Of a stretch of DNA of 64,000 nt, positions 42,945-51,411 are shown piece after piece; the first letter of the stretch is position 1; the number at the start of each line of letters is the position of its first letter. Origin of the DNA: Nitrosospira sp. Nsp11 (GTDB lineage Bacteria > Pseudomonadota > Gammaproteobacteria > Burkholderiales > Nitrosomonadaceae); contig NZ_FRBV01000006.1 in the NCBI RefSeq assembly GCF_900142705.1, positions 62,001 to 126,000 of the forward strand. The letters are read 5' to 3'. The notes under the pieces were generated by a model, which was not told the DNA's origin, did not search any database, and saw nothing but the letters and a program-made list of their open reading frames with translations. Position numbers and translations under genes: made by a program.

Positions 42945-44111
42945 ATGTTCGAAATCATGGATACAGAAACACAGGAAGCCGTCATCAAGGTCATTGGCGT
43001 GGGCGGTTGCGGCGGTAACGCCGTGGATCACATGATCCTGAACGGCGTGCAAGGCGTCGAATTCATTTGTGCCAACACCGATGCCCAGGCATTGAAGCGT
43101 AATCAGGCACGTACTCTGCTGCAAATGGGATCAGCGATCACAAAGGGACTGGGCGCTGGCGCAGATCCTGAAATCGGACGTAACGCAGCGTTGGAAGACC
43201 GCGACCGGATCGCCGAATTAATCGAAGGCGCGGACATGCTATTTATTACCGCGGGAATGGGCGGCGGTACCGGAACCGGCGCTGCGCCCGTGGTGGCGCA
43301 AGTGGCCAAGGAAATGGGAATCCTTACCGTAGCAGTGGTTACCAAGCCCTTTTCGTTCGAGGGCAGGCGGCTTAAAGCAGCTCAGGCAGGAATGGAAGCG
43401 TTGTCACAATATGTCGATTCGCTGATCGTAATTCCCAACGATAAGCTGATGCTGGTTTTAGGCGAAGACGTGAGCATGCTTGATGCGTTCAAGGCTGCCA
43501 ACAACGTACTGTACGGCGCCGTGGCCGGCATCGCGGAAGTTATCAATTGCCCGGGCCTTGTCAACGTCGATTTTGCCGATGTAAAAACGGTGATGTCGGA
43601 AATGGGCATGGCAATGATGGGTTCGGCGTTTGCCTCAGGGGCGGACCGCGCGCGCGCAGCGGCGGAACAGGCTGTCGCCAGTCCCCTGCTGGAGGATGTG
43701 AACCTTTCCGGTGCGCGAGGAATATTGGTGAACATTACCGCTAGCTCAGCCATGAAGATGCGCGAGGTGCACGAGGTGATGAATACGATCAAAGACTTTA
43801 CGGCGGAAGACGCCACCGTGATAGTCGGCACCGTCATCGATGAAAATATGGAAGAAAATCTCCGGGTGACCATGGTTGCCACAGGGCTGGGCGGTGTCGT
43901 TAACCGCATACAACCTAAACCGCTAAGCGTGATCCACACGCGCACCGGGACAGATAATGCCCTCTCGGCGGATGGTATCAACTGGAAGGATCTGGATGCC
44001 CCGGCCGCGTTACGTACGAATAGACGGCGCGACGCCACCATCGAGGCCATGAAACAATCGGGAGTGGATGTCCTTGATATTCCCGCGTTCTTGAGGAAGC
44101 AAGCGGATTAG
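42945..44111 (+). CDS. ftsZ: Cell division protein FtsZ
   Basis: The 388-residue tubulin homologue carries the GTP-binding signature GGGTGTG (residues 106-112), the T7 loop region NVDFADVKTVMSEMGMAMMG, and the C-terminal conserved peptide LDIPAFLRKQ that binds FtsA and ZipA-like partners. Start ATG 42945 has AAAGGAGAG about five bases upstream; an upstream in-frame ATG at 42918 has none. It is the last gene of the dcw cluster; the usual follower lpxC is absent here. Confidence 0.97.
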   Translation: MFEIMDTETQEAVIKVIGVGGCGGNAVDHMILNGVQGVEFICANTDAQALKRNQARTLLQMGSAITKGLGAGADPEIGRNAALEDRDRIAELIEGADMLFITAGMGGGTGTGAAPVVAQVAKEMGILTVAVVTKPFSFEGRRLKAAQAGMEALSQYVDSLIVIPNDKLMLVLGEDVSMLDAFKAANNVLYGAVAGIAEVINCPGLVNVDFADVKTVMSEMGMAMMGSAFASGADRARAAAEQAVASPLLEDVNLSGARGILVNITASSAMKMREVHEVMNTIKDFTAEDATVIVGTVIDENMEENLRVTMVATGLGGVVNRIQPKPLSVIHTRTGTDNALSADGINWKDLDAPAALRTNRRRDATIEAMKQSGVDVLDIPAFLRKQAD

Positions 44112-44366
44112 CATTGCTTATGAATAAATAAAATATTTGTTCGCCCGGATAGGCCTCATGAGCTGAGGCTGGTTCGCGATCGCTGTGATCGCCAGCGGAG
44201 CTTGAGCCGATAGCACGGAAGACTCAGCGGCCTTCGCGTTCCGTGGCAAGTTTGTCATTACTCATCCGCAGAGCGCGAAATTTTCGCACAAGGCACGCTA
44301 TCGCCTACGCATGCGTTATACGAATCCATCCAGGAATCCATCGATCTCCCCACCATTGCCGGGATT

Positions 44367-44849
44367 TTAGATAATATCCGAGCCGTAGCCGTTCTTCTCG
44401 CCTTCCATTCGCTGTTTTTCCAGCAGCGATTCGACTGCGGTTTTTAGAGGCGATGGTGGCAATCCTTCGGCCAATTCACTCAGCCTTTCCATGCCAGCCC
44501 GGCCTATCCGCATTTTTTTACCGGGTAAATCACCCTTACGAATATTACGGTAATCTGCTTGCACAGCAAGTCGAATTGCAGTAACCTCATAGCCCATCGC
44601 TTGAAATTTTAATAATAATGACGGCAACGTCTGTCTGAGTTTTGCCGCAATTGCACCGTTACCTGCACATATCGTCAGGTTTCCTTCAAAGAATCCGCCT
44701 AGCGTGCAGTGTCGAACCAGTTGGTGCGGAACGATTTTCGAGAATGCCTGTTGCATCGCGGTTAACTCGTCCATGTAGCTGAATAATCGCTGATGCTTGG
44801 GCGTCAGCCTTAGGGTTCCAAGGTAGAAATTTATCTTGTGGACGGTCAT
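44367..44849 (-). CDS. dciA: DUF721/DciA-type protein, possible helicase loader
   Basis: The 160-residue basic protein fits the DUF721 (DciA) family by its central block (HQLVRHCTLGGFFEGNLTICAGNGAIAAKLRQTLPSLLLKFQAMG) and a KIRxG-like later segment. DciA helps load the replicative helicase DnaB in bacteria lacking DnaC. The family is divergent, so the assignment is moderate. The gene lies convergent to ftsZ after 255 empty bases and is divergent from the peptidase gene with only 26 bases between start codons. Confidence 0.7.
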   Translation of the reverse strand: MTVHKINFYLGTLRLTPKHQRLFSYMDELTAMQQAFSKIVPHQLVRHCTLGGFFEGNLTICAGNGAIAAKLRQTLPSLLLKFQAMGYEVTAIRLAVQADYRNIRKGDLPGKKMRIGRAGMERLSELAEGLPPSPLKTAVESLLEKQRMEGEKNGYGSDII

Positions 44850-44875
44850 AGCTAAAGAGTAATTTAGGGAATGAG

Positions 44876-45795
44876 ATGCATATTATTCTAATTTCCAATA
44901 ATTTAAAAAAACCGAGAACCTTGACCCTGACCGGCGTGCATCTTGTACTTCTGGCAGGGGGAGGAGTTTTAGCTTCTGTATTGTTTGCGATGGGGTTGAA
45001 TTATCTTTCTCTTCGGTATGCTGACAAGATCGACAGTCCTTTTCCCTGAGATCGCTCGTTTCGAGTGTACAGCAGGAGGAACATAAAAAAAACCAGTCGT
45101 ACTTGCGCGATAGCCTCAATGCCATGGCAGTCAGAATGGGTCAGATGCAGGCACAGCTGCTGCGGCTGGATTCCGTGGGCGCTCGTCTGGCGGAATTATC
45201 GGGTATCAAGCCTCAGGAATTTCGGTTTAATCAGAATCCCGGTCAGGGAGGAACCGTATCGACGCTGCCATCCGAGGATATGTCATTTGCAGAGTTCAAC
45301 AGTAAGATCCAGGAACTGTCGCTCGCATTGGATGACCGTAGCGACAAGCTTGGCGCACTGGATTCATTGTTGATGCAAGACAGGCTCAAGAAGAAAATGC
45401 TTCCGTCCGTGATGCCTGTGAACACAAAATGGTACTCCTCGGGTTTCGGGGTGCGTATAGATCCTTTTACGGGAAGACGCATTTTTCATGAAGGGGTTGA
45501 TTTCTCGGCTGCAACAGGTACGCCCATCGTGGCTGCGGCGGGCGGCGTGGTAGTGTATTCCGATTTTCATCCCGAATATGGTAATATGGTCGATGTTGAC
45601 CACGGCAATGATTTCGTCAGCCGTTATGCTCATGCTTCCAAGCGCCTGGTCAGGCTGGGCCAAGTCGTGGTGCGCGGGCAGAAGATCGCGGAAGTAGGCA
45701 GCACTGGTCGTTCTACCGGTCCTCATCTGCATTTTGAAGTCCGGCACAAGGGCTCGCCGCAAAACCCGTCACGATTCTTGAAGATGCCCGGTTGA
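44876..45795 (+). pseudogene. M23-family peptidase gene split by a frameshift
   Basis: Two frames together make a normal M23 peptidase. ATG 44876 (preceded by AGGGA) encodes a short tail and membrane helix (LVLLAGGGVLASVLFAMGL) and ends at TGA 45047-45049. The rest reads in the -1 frame from about 45046 (LRSLVSSVQQEEHKKNQSYLRDSL), giving a coiled coil (NAMAVRMGQMQAQLLRLDSVGARL) and a LytM domain with GFGVRIDPFTGRRIFHEGVDFSA and GPHLHFEVRHKG. The break lies in a T4C3 run. Restoring one base would give an inner-membrane-anchored, coiled-coil endopeptidase or amidase-activating protein acting on periplasmic peptidoglycan. The catalytic part is intact, so this may be a sequencing indel, a recent mutation or expression of the downstream part from TTG 45103. 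Confidence 0.75.
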
Positions 45796-45818
45796 GCCGG
45801 GTCAATACTCTGCGGGTG

Positions 45819-45853
45819 GGGGTGAGGCCAAAAACCTCACCCCTTATTTTTTG
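45819..45853 (+). terminator. Strong intrinsic terminator after the M23 peptidase gene
   Basis: GGGGTGAGG (45819-45827) and CCTCACCCC (45835-45843) are exact complements around a seven-base loop and are followed by TTATTTTTTGG. It separates the peptidase gene from secA. Confidence 0.85.
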
Positions 45854-45883
45854 GATAGTCGCTAACAGAATTTTTGAGATTTC

Positions 45884-48637
45884 ATGCTGAACAATCTGCT
45901 CAAGAAAGTTTTCGGGAGCCGTAACGATAGGCTGATCAAACAGTATTTCCAGACGGTGGCGACGATTAACGCACTGGAAACCAGGATAGCGGCGCTTACC
46001 GACGCCGAACTGCGTGCAAAGACCGAAGAATTCAGGCAGCGCATTGCCGACGGGACAACCCTTGACGCTTTACTGCCCGAGGTATTTGCCGTGGTACGCG
46101 AAACTGGCAAACGGGTGCTCGGGATGCGTCATTTCGACGTTCAATTGATCGGGGGCATGGTGCTGCATAGCGGCAAGATTGCCGAGATGCGAACAGGCGA
46201 GGGTAAAACGCTGATGGCGACCTTGCCCGCTTATCTCAATGCACTGGCTGGCAAGGGCGTTCACCTCGTTACCGTGAATGACTATCTTGCCAAACGGGAT
46301 GCGGAGTGGATGGGGCATCTTTATCAATTCCTCGGTATCAGCGTAGGCGTAATCCTTTCACAGATGGATCACGGTGAAAAGCAGTCCGCTTATGCGGCAG
46401 ACATAACCTACGGCACCAATAATGAATTCGGTTTCGATTACCTGCGCGATAACATGGTGAACCACCCTGTCGAGCGGGTGCAACGCGTACTTAATTATGC
46501 CATCGTTGACGAAGTCGATTCCATCTTGATCGATGAGGCGCGCACGCCGTTGATTATCTCCGGCCAGGCCGAAGGCAACACCGAAGTTTATGTGCGTATG
46601 AACGCGCTGATTCCGAAACTGGTTCGCCAGGAAACCGAAAAAAGTGCGGGTGACTTCAGCGTAGACGAAAAAGCCCAGCAGGTTCTGTTGAGCGAGGAAG
46701 GTTTCGAGCACGCGGAAAACTTGCTTGCCGATGCTGGGTTGCTGCCTCCTGGAACCAGCCTCTACGATCCGGCCAACATCAATCTCGTCCACCATTTATA
46801 CGCTGGCCTGCGTGCACACGCGTTATTTCATCTTGACCAGCACTACGTGATACAGGATGGCGAGGTGGTCATCGTCGACGAGTTCACCGGGCGGCTCATG
46901 TCTGGCAGGCGCTGGTCGGAAGGATTGCATCAGGCGGTGGAAGCAAAGGAAGGTGTTTCGATCCAGAAGGAGAACCAGACACTTGCCTCGATCACTTTTC
47001 AAAACTATTTCCGCATGTATCAGAGGCTGGCCGGCATGACGGGCACGGCGGATACCGAGGCTTTCGAGTTTCAGCAAATCTACGGGCTGGAAACAGTCAT
47101 CATTCCAACCCATCGCCCCATGATCCGCAATGACCGCATGGATCAGGTATTCCGCACCATGGGAGAAAAGAATCGCGCTATCATTGAAGATATCAGGGAT
47201 TGTCATAAGAGGGGACAGCCCGTTCTCGTCGGAACGACCTCTATTGAAAACAATGAGGAGCTTTCCGGGTTATTGACCCGCGAGAAGTTGCCGCACCAGG
47301 TATTGAATGCCAAGCAGCACGCAAGAGAAGCTGAGATCGTCATCCAGGCCGGACGTCCCGAAATGATCACGATCGCCACGAATATGGCGGGTCGCGGAAC
47401 CGATATCGTACTTGGCGGCAATCCTGAACCTGAACTTGAGCGGGTTCGTGCCGACGAAAGCATGAGCGAACCGGAAAAGAGCGAGCGAATCGGGCAATTG
47501 CAGCAGCAATGGCAACTTCTTCATGATGAGGTGCTGAAACAAGGCGGATTACATATTATCGGCACAGAGCGGCATGAATCTCGCCGCGTGGATAATCAGT
47601 TGCGGGGCCGTTCGGGCCGCCAGGGCGATCCGGGTTCCAGCCGTTTTTATCTCTCGCTGGAAGATCCACTTCTGCGTATCTTTGCATCTGATCGGGTAGC
47701 AAGCATCATGCAGCGGCTTAACATGCCGGAAGGTGAGGCCATTGAGCATCCCTGGGTCACTCGCGCGATTGAAAACGCCCAGCGCAAGGTGGAAGCCCGC
47801 AATTTCGACATACGAAAGCAGTTGCTGGAATACGACGATGTCGCCAACGATCAGCGCAAGGTAATCTATGAGCAACGTGGTGAACTTCTTGAGTCGCAAG
47901 ATATCTCGGAAACGATTACGGCAATGCGCGACGACGTGTTGCGCAGTCTGGTCGCACTTTATATCCCGGCGCAAAGTGTAGAGGAGGAATGGGACATCCC
48001 AGGGCTGGAGAAGGCCTTGGCGGCCGAGTATCAATTGGCATTGCCATTACAGGAGTGGCTGGAGAAGGAGCCCGACCTGCATGACGAAAACATGCATCAG
48101 CGGATCAGTGCAGCAGCGCAAGAATATTATTCAGGAAAGGTCGACCAGGTTGGCGCGAATGTCATGCATCAGTACGAGCGTGCCGTTATGCTGCAAAGTC
48201 TCGATATCCATTGGCGGGAGCATCTCTCGGCGCTGGATCACCTGCGTCAGGGTATCCATCTTCGAGGATACGCACAGAAAAACCCTAAACAGGAGTATAA
48301 GCGGGAGGCTTTTGAACTATTCACTTCCATGCTTGAGGGGATCAAGGCGGAAGTTACCAAGACGCTCATGACCGTGCAGATAAGAAGTGAGCAGCAGGTG
48401 GAAGCCGTGGCGGAAACACAACGCTCACCTATAAACGTACAGTATCACCACGCGGCTTTCGAAGAAGCGCTGGGTGAAGAGGGATCTTTCGAAGGCGGTG
48501 AGCCGAATCGCGACGCCGAGGATCATCCGGAGAAGCATCAGCCATTCGTGCGCCAAGGGGAGAAGGTCGGGCGCAATGATCCATGCCCTTGCGGATCAGG
48601 GAAAAAGTATAAACAATGTCACGGCAAGCTCAGTTAA
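45884..48637 (+). CDS. secA: Preprotein translocase ATPase SecA
   Basis: The 917-residue motor has Walker [10 protein letters not shown] (around residue 105), [35 protein letters not shown] (Walker B), [49 protein letters not shown], and the C-terminal zinc motif [17 protein letters not shown]. It drives unfolded proteins through SecYEG with ATP. Length is normal for a proteobacterial SecA. It has its own terminator downstream and stands between the peptidase gene and the AT-rich methyltransferase gene. Confidence 0.97.
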   Translation: MLNNLLKKVFGSRNDRLIKQYFQTVATINALETRIAALTDAELRAKTEEFRQRIADGTTLDALLPEVFAVVRETGKRVLGMRHFDVQLIGGMVLHSGKIAEMRTGEGKTLMATLPAYLNALAGKGVHLVTVNDYLAKRDAEWMGHLYQFLGISVGVILSQMDHGEKQSAYAADITYGTNNEFGFDYLRDNMVNHPVERVQRVLNYAIVDEVDSILIDEARTPLIISGQAEGNTEVYVRMNALIPKLVRQETEKSAGDFSVDEKAQQVLLSEEGFEHAENLLADAGLLPPGTSLYDPANINLVHHLYAGLRAHALFHLDQHYVIQDGEVVIVDEFTGRLMSGRRWSEGLHQAVEAKEGVSIQKENQTLASITFQNYFRMYQRLAGMTGTADTEAFEFQQIYGLETVIIPTHRPMIRNDRMDQVFRTMGEKNRAIIEDIRDCHKRGQPVLVGTTSIENNEELSGLLTREKLPHQVLNAKQHAREAEIVIQAGRPEMITIATNMAGRGTDIVLGGNPEPELERVRADESMSEPEKSERIGQLQQQWQLLHDEVLKQGGLHIIGTERHESRRVDNQLRGRSGRQGDPGSSRFYLSLEDPLLRIFASDRVASIMQRLNMPEGEAIEHPWVTRAIENAQRKVEARNFDIRKQLLEYDDVANDQRKVIYEQRGELLESQDISETITAMRDDVLRSLVALYIPAQSVEEEWDIPGLEKALAAEYQLALPLQEWLEKEPDLHDENMHQRISAAAQEYYSGKVDQVGANVMHQYERAVMLQSLDIHWREHLSALDHLRQGIHLRGYAQKNPKQEYKREAFELFTSMLEGIKAEVTKTLMTVQIRSEQQVEAVAETQRSPINVQYHHAAFEEALGEEGSFEGGEPNRDAEDHPEKHQPFVRQGEKVGRNDPCPCGSGKKYKQCHGKLS

Positions 48638-48733
48638 TGGGCATTCGATACGCGGACGTGGCCCCAAATCAGTAGCCTCACGCGCATGGCGCGTTGCGCT
48701 TGGGCGCGTAGTAAGGGGTCACGGCACATCCAG

Positions 48734-48764
48734 ACCCTCCGGTCGTAATCTACGAGCGGAGGGT
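48734..48764 (+). terminator. Terminator after secA
   Basis: ACCCTCCG (48734-48741) and CGGAGGGT (48757-48764) are exact complements, with CGTA/TACG extending the stem inside. It is followed by TATTCC and then A-rich sequence. The convergent methyltransferase gene ends 29 bases further on. Confidence 0.75.
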
Positions 48765-48792
48765 TATTCCAAAAAATTAGCGCTTGTTATTT

Positions 48793-49740
48793 TTATCTAC
48801 ACTTTCTGAAAAAAATATAGTTCCCTTTTTTTAGAATATTTCTGTAAAACGGACGGAGCATACTCTTCAAAATTTTCTTCGCTCCACCCCAGTCGGTTAA
48901 ATATTGATATTGTATTTTTTTGGGGATCAGTAATTCTTCTAATCCTGATTGAATTGCCATCTTGGAGAATGACTGCTTTCTAAAAAGATTAATATGCTCG
49001 AGAGGAGCAACAGGCATAAGAGAATTTTTTGAGCCTATTTCTGATTTCCAGTCCATGACTTTTAATCTTTGCTCTATATCAGGTGCATAGGGGACGCTAA
49101 TCTTCAGAATTCCATCTGTTTTTAGGCTGCTGCTTAAATAGCGTAATGTCTGTAAAGGTTCTGGTATGTGTTCAAATACCTGCTCAGTGTTAATGAAATC
49201 GAAGCGATATTGAGGAATCTCGTCCCAATTTATAATCCTGATCCCATTTAACTTCGCGTGTTGTATTCGTTCGGTAGATAATTCTGAACCAAATGAATTA
49301 CATCCAAAAGCCTTCGCCATCAGCGCCCATTCGCCCCACCCCATACCAAAATCGAGAAAATTCAAGGATGTAGGATTTTTTCGGAAATACGCAATAATGT
49401 GCATAATTTCCTGGGCATGGCGTGAATAGTATTCAAGTCCGCGATTCTTCAAGTGGTGGCTAAATACTTTTTGGGGATTTATCCAATGTTCATACAGTCT
49501 TTCCATCAGAAAATCGTTTGGAATATCTCTTTGAAAAATCAAACCGCAGACATCGCATTCGGACAGAACGTAAGCAGCTCCTTCGAGATACTCAAATTCA
49601 ACCATGCCTTGTGGCGAATAAAAATCTACCAAATAATCTGCTATTGGAGATCTGTCATATTGGCATTGGTATATCGTTCTGAAGCTACCTGAAGCGCATG
49701 CTGGGCATTCTTGCCGTTTTACAAACCAAATTTTGCTCAT
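48793..49740 (-). CDS. Class I SAM methyltransferase with N-terminal Cys4 zinc-type domain
   Basis: The 315-residue protein begins with two Cys pairs, CPAC and later CDVC, spaced like a zinc-binding domain. It continues with the SAM motif FLDFGMGWGEWALMA, an acidic strand-2 end (FGSELS) and FINTEQVFEHIPEPLQTL. This layout resembles the sugar C- or O-methyltransferases of surface-polysaccharide and nucleotide-sugar clusters (zinc domain plus Methyltransf_23). The gene is AT-rich against its neighbours (long A/T runs), which suggests transfer. Nothing nearby explains its substrate. It is convergent with secA and ends 29 bases after the secA terminator. Confidence 0.75.
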   Translation of the reverse strand: MSKIWFVKRQECPACASGSFRTIYQCQYDRSPIADYLVDFYSPQGMVEFEYLEGAAYVLSECDVCGLIFQRDIPNDFLMERLYEHWINPQKVFSHHLKNRGLEYYSRHAQEIMHIIAYFRKNPTSLNFLDFGMGWGEWALMAKAFGCNSFGSELSTERIQHAKLNGIRIINWDEIPQYRFDFINTEQVFEHIPEPLQTLRYLSSSLKTDGILKISVPYAPDIEQRLKVMDWKSEIGSKNSLMPVAPLEHINLFRKQSFSKMAIQSGLEELLIPKKIQYQYLTDWGGAKKILKSMLRPFYRNILKKGNYIFFRKCR

Positions 49741-50357
49741 ATTCTTCTTCCTGTAGAGTTTCTTGCGAAACTCGCCGCCTGAGGGAAATTAGCGGCGAAT
49801 GGGATAGAGAAAGGGCGACCATTACTGGCAAGATGAAGTTTCCAAGGATTTCGTCGGCCTCGAATGGCTTGAAATGAATACTACGCAACGCACAGGACTA
49901 ATGCAATGTTGGCGACTGGCTAAGCATGAGTTGATGCCCGAATGGAGATCCGGAGTCAGTAGTGTCGGGCAATTCAGCTCGGACGGTTAAATAACAAATT
50001 GATTGCCAACAGGAAACGCCGTATATAAGGGTGTCACCGTTTCAACATGAGTTTTTTGGAAAGCTGTAATTTTCCCTCTGCGATTTCCCATTATGCATTC
50101 AGGAAAATTGGTATTTGCGCAACTCATGGAATATTCGCCTCTTCACATGTTTCGCCGCTCGGTACAGCGCTATCCTTCCAAATGTCCGACCAAGGCCGCT
50201 TCCGAGCGCTGAAAATGTTGTCTTGTAGAGATGCCCCATGAAGCATACGTGGACCGGATTATCGGGTTATAGTAATGCGGTGGGGCCGATGATTGGGGCA
50301 CATGAAAGCAGATGGGCGCGCCGGGGTAATGCCATGAACGCCTGCAATGCCGCGGGC
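49741..50357. other. Large intergenic region without a supported gene
   Basis: More than 600 bases with only short frames, for instance one at 50047-50241, that lack ribosome-binding sites or recognisable products. The 13-base GCAATTCAGCTCG at 49969-49981 repeats a sequence at 25609-25621. The part next to 49740 should hold the methyltransferase promoter. Confidence 0.4.
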
Positions 50358-50392
50358 AAAAAAAATGAAGATAGCCATCGATTAATGATGGC
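50358..50392 (-). terminator. Terminator of the cytochrome P460 gene
   Basis: GCCATC (50374-50379) and GATGGC (50387-50392) pair around GATTAAT. On the minus strand the hairpin is followed by ATCTTCATTTTTTTT, a fair U-run. It lies about 30 bases past the P460 stop. Confidence 0.6.
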
Positions 50393-50424
50393 CGTTTGTT
50401 AAAGATGAAGTTTTGCAGGCACGA

Positions 50425-50982
50425 CTATTTTACGCGTTTCTGAAAATATTCGTCGTAGCGGAAAATGTAGTCTTTATCCGTGAGCGGTAGATGGCATGCG
50501 CGACAGGTTGCCGTATCGTCCGGCGCTTTCGTTTTGGCATCAGCCATGTACATGGAATATACCCAATCGCCGTTTCTGAGTTCCGGAGGCGTCACACTTT
50601 CACCCCAGCCCGCGCCCTTGCCCATCACGCCTATTTTTGACAGCTCACCCTTGACAAATTTACCATCCGCGCCCTTCAGAGGGGTACCGTCGGCAGCTTC
50701 CCTAACCTTGTAAATCTCCATCACGGAAATGGTCCCATTAGGAAATTCATCACCCATTTTGGCGCTATGTCCGACGGGGTTGATATAGATTTCGCGGACT
50801 TGCTTGACGTCGGCTCGCTGCACATCAGATAAAAACTTTGGCCAGCTCTTATAGTCCGCAGGCACGGGCAACTCGCTATCCGAGTATTTTTGAACCTGGG
50901 GCGATGGCGGCACCTGCGCACAACCTCCAAACACCATAGCCAGTACCGCAGCCGTAACGACCCCCCATGTAACATGTTTCAT
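50425..50982 (-). CDS. Cytochrome P460 / c'-beta family protein
   Basis: The 185-residue product is exported: a signal helix ending VFGGCAQ could be a lipoprotein site at Cys21, though the lipobox is imperfect. The mature part has the P460 pattern (IYINPVGHSAKMGDEFPNGTISVMEIYK, then GWGESVTPPELRNGDWVYSMYM) and a C-type haem site C160-R-A-C163-H164. In Nitrosomonas cytochrome P460 a Lys-haem cross-link turns the protein into a hydroxylamine oxidase producing nitric or nitrous oxide; the c'-beta relatives lack it. Lys75 in SAKMGDEF is the natural candidate for that Lys, but the alignment is not certain. AGGAG lies eight bases before ATG 50982. This gene is strong support for an ammonia-oxidiser origin. 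It stands alone with its own terminator. Confidence 0.85.
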   Translation of the reverse strand: MKHVTWGVVTAAVLAMVFGGCAQVPPSPQVQKYSDSELPVPADYKSWPKFLSDVQRADVKQVREIYINPVGHSAKMGDEFPNGTISVMEIYKVREAADGTPLKGADGKFVKGELSKIGVMGKGAGWGESVTPPELRNGDWVYSMYMADAKTKAPDDTATCRACHLPLTDKDYIFRYDEYFQKRVK

Positions 50983-51411
50983 CTTTTTTTCTCCTATTGT
51001 CCAGCGACGTCAAGAATTCCCATAAGCTGTTTTTACGGGCTGTCCCCGAGCCCGGTTGATCTAGCTGATTTACCTGGCTGAAGGGCTGCAAAATGGATAT
51101 GTAGCTTGCCCTCCTTCCCGGATTACAAGTCCTTATTGAAGACTTATTAAAGGACAGAAGAGTATGAGTGACTTGCCCGAGTTCTATACTAGCGTTGGAG
51201 AGACGTTGTTGCAAGAATAATCGGCTGATCAAAATGAATCGCAAAACCGGCAGGAAACTCGGAACAACAGGAGCCATTTAGCAGATAACGATATCAGAAA
51301 TGCTTGGCCACCCGTTGTAACTCCTTCAAGTTAGTCCCGCCGCACCCAAATTTCCTCCAGGCTCAAAGATGCCGAATGTTTCTGCGCGGTCGAGCCTTTC
51401 CCGTATATTTT
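50983..51411. other. Intergenic region between P460 and prlC genes
   Basis: About 430 bases without a supported gene. It holds the P460 ribosome-binding site and promoter region. An 18-codon frame at 51164 (MSDLPEFYTSVGETLLQE) follows AAAGGACAG but is too short to support. Confidence 0.4.

Noticed and set aside
45047-45103. Programmed -1 frameshift in the M23 peptidase
   Set aside because: The run TTTTCCC is not an X-XXY-YYZ slippery heptamer and no downstream pseudoknot is evident; an indel is simpler.
50047-50241. 64-codon frame in the region before the P460 gene
   Set aside because: No ribosome-binding site, no recognisable motif.
51164-51220. 18-codon frame with AAAGGACAG upstream
   Set aside because: Too short to support without conservation data.
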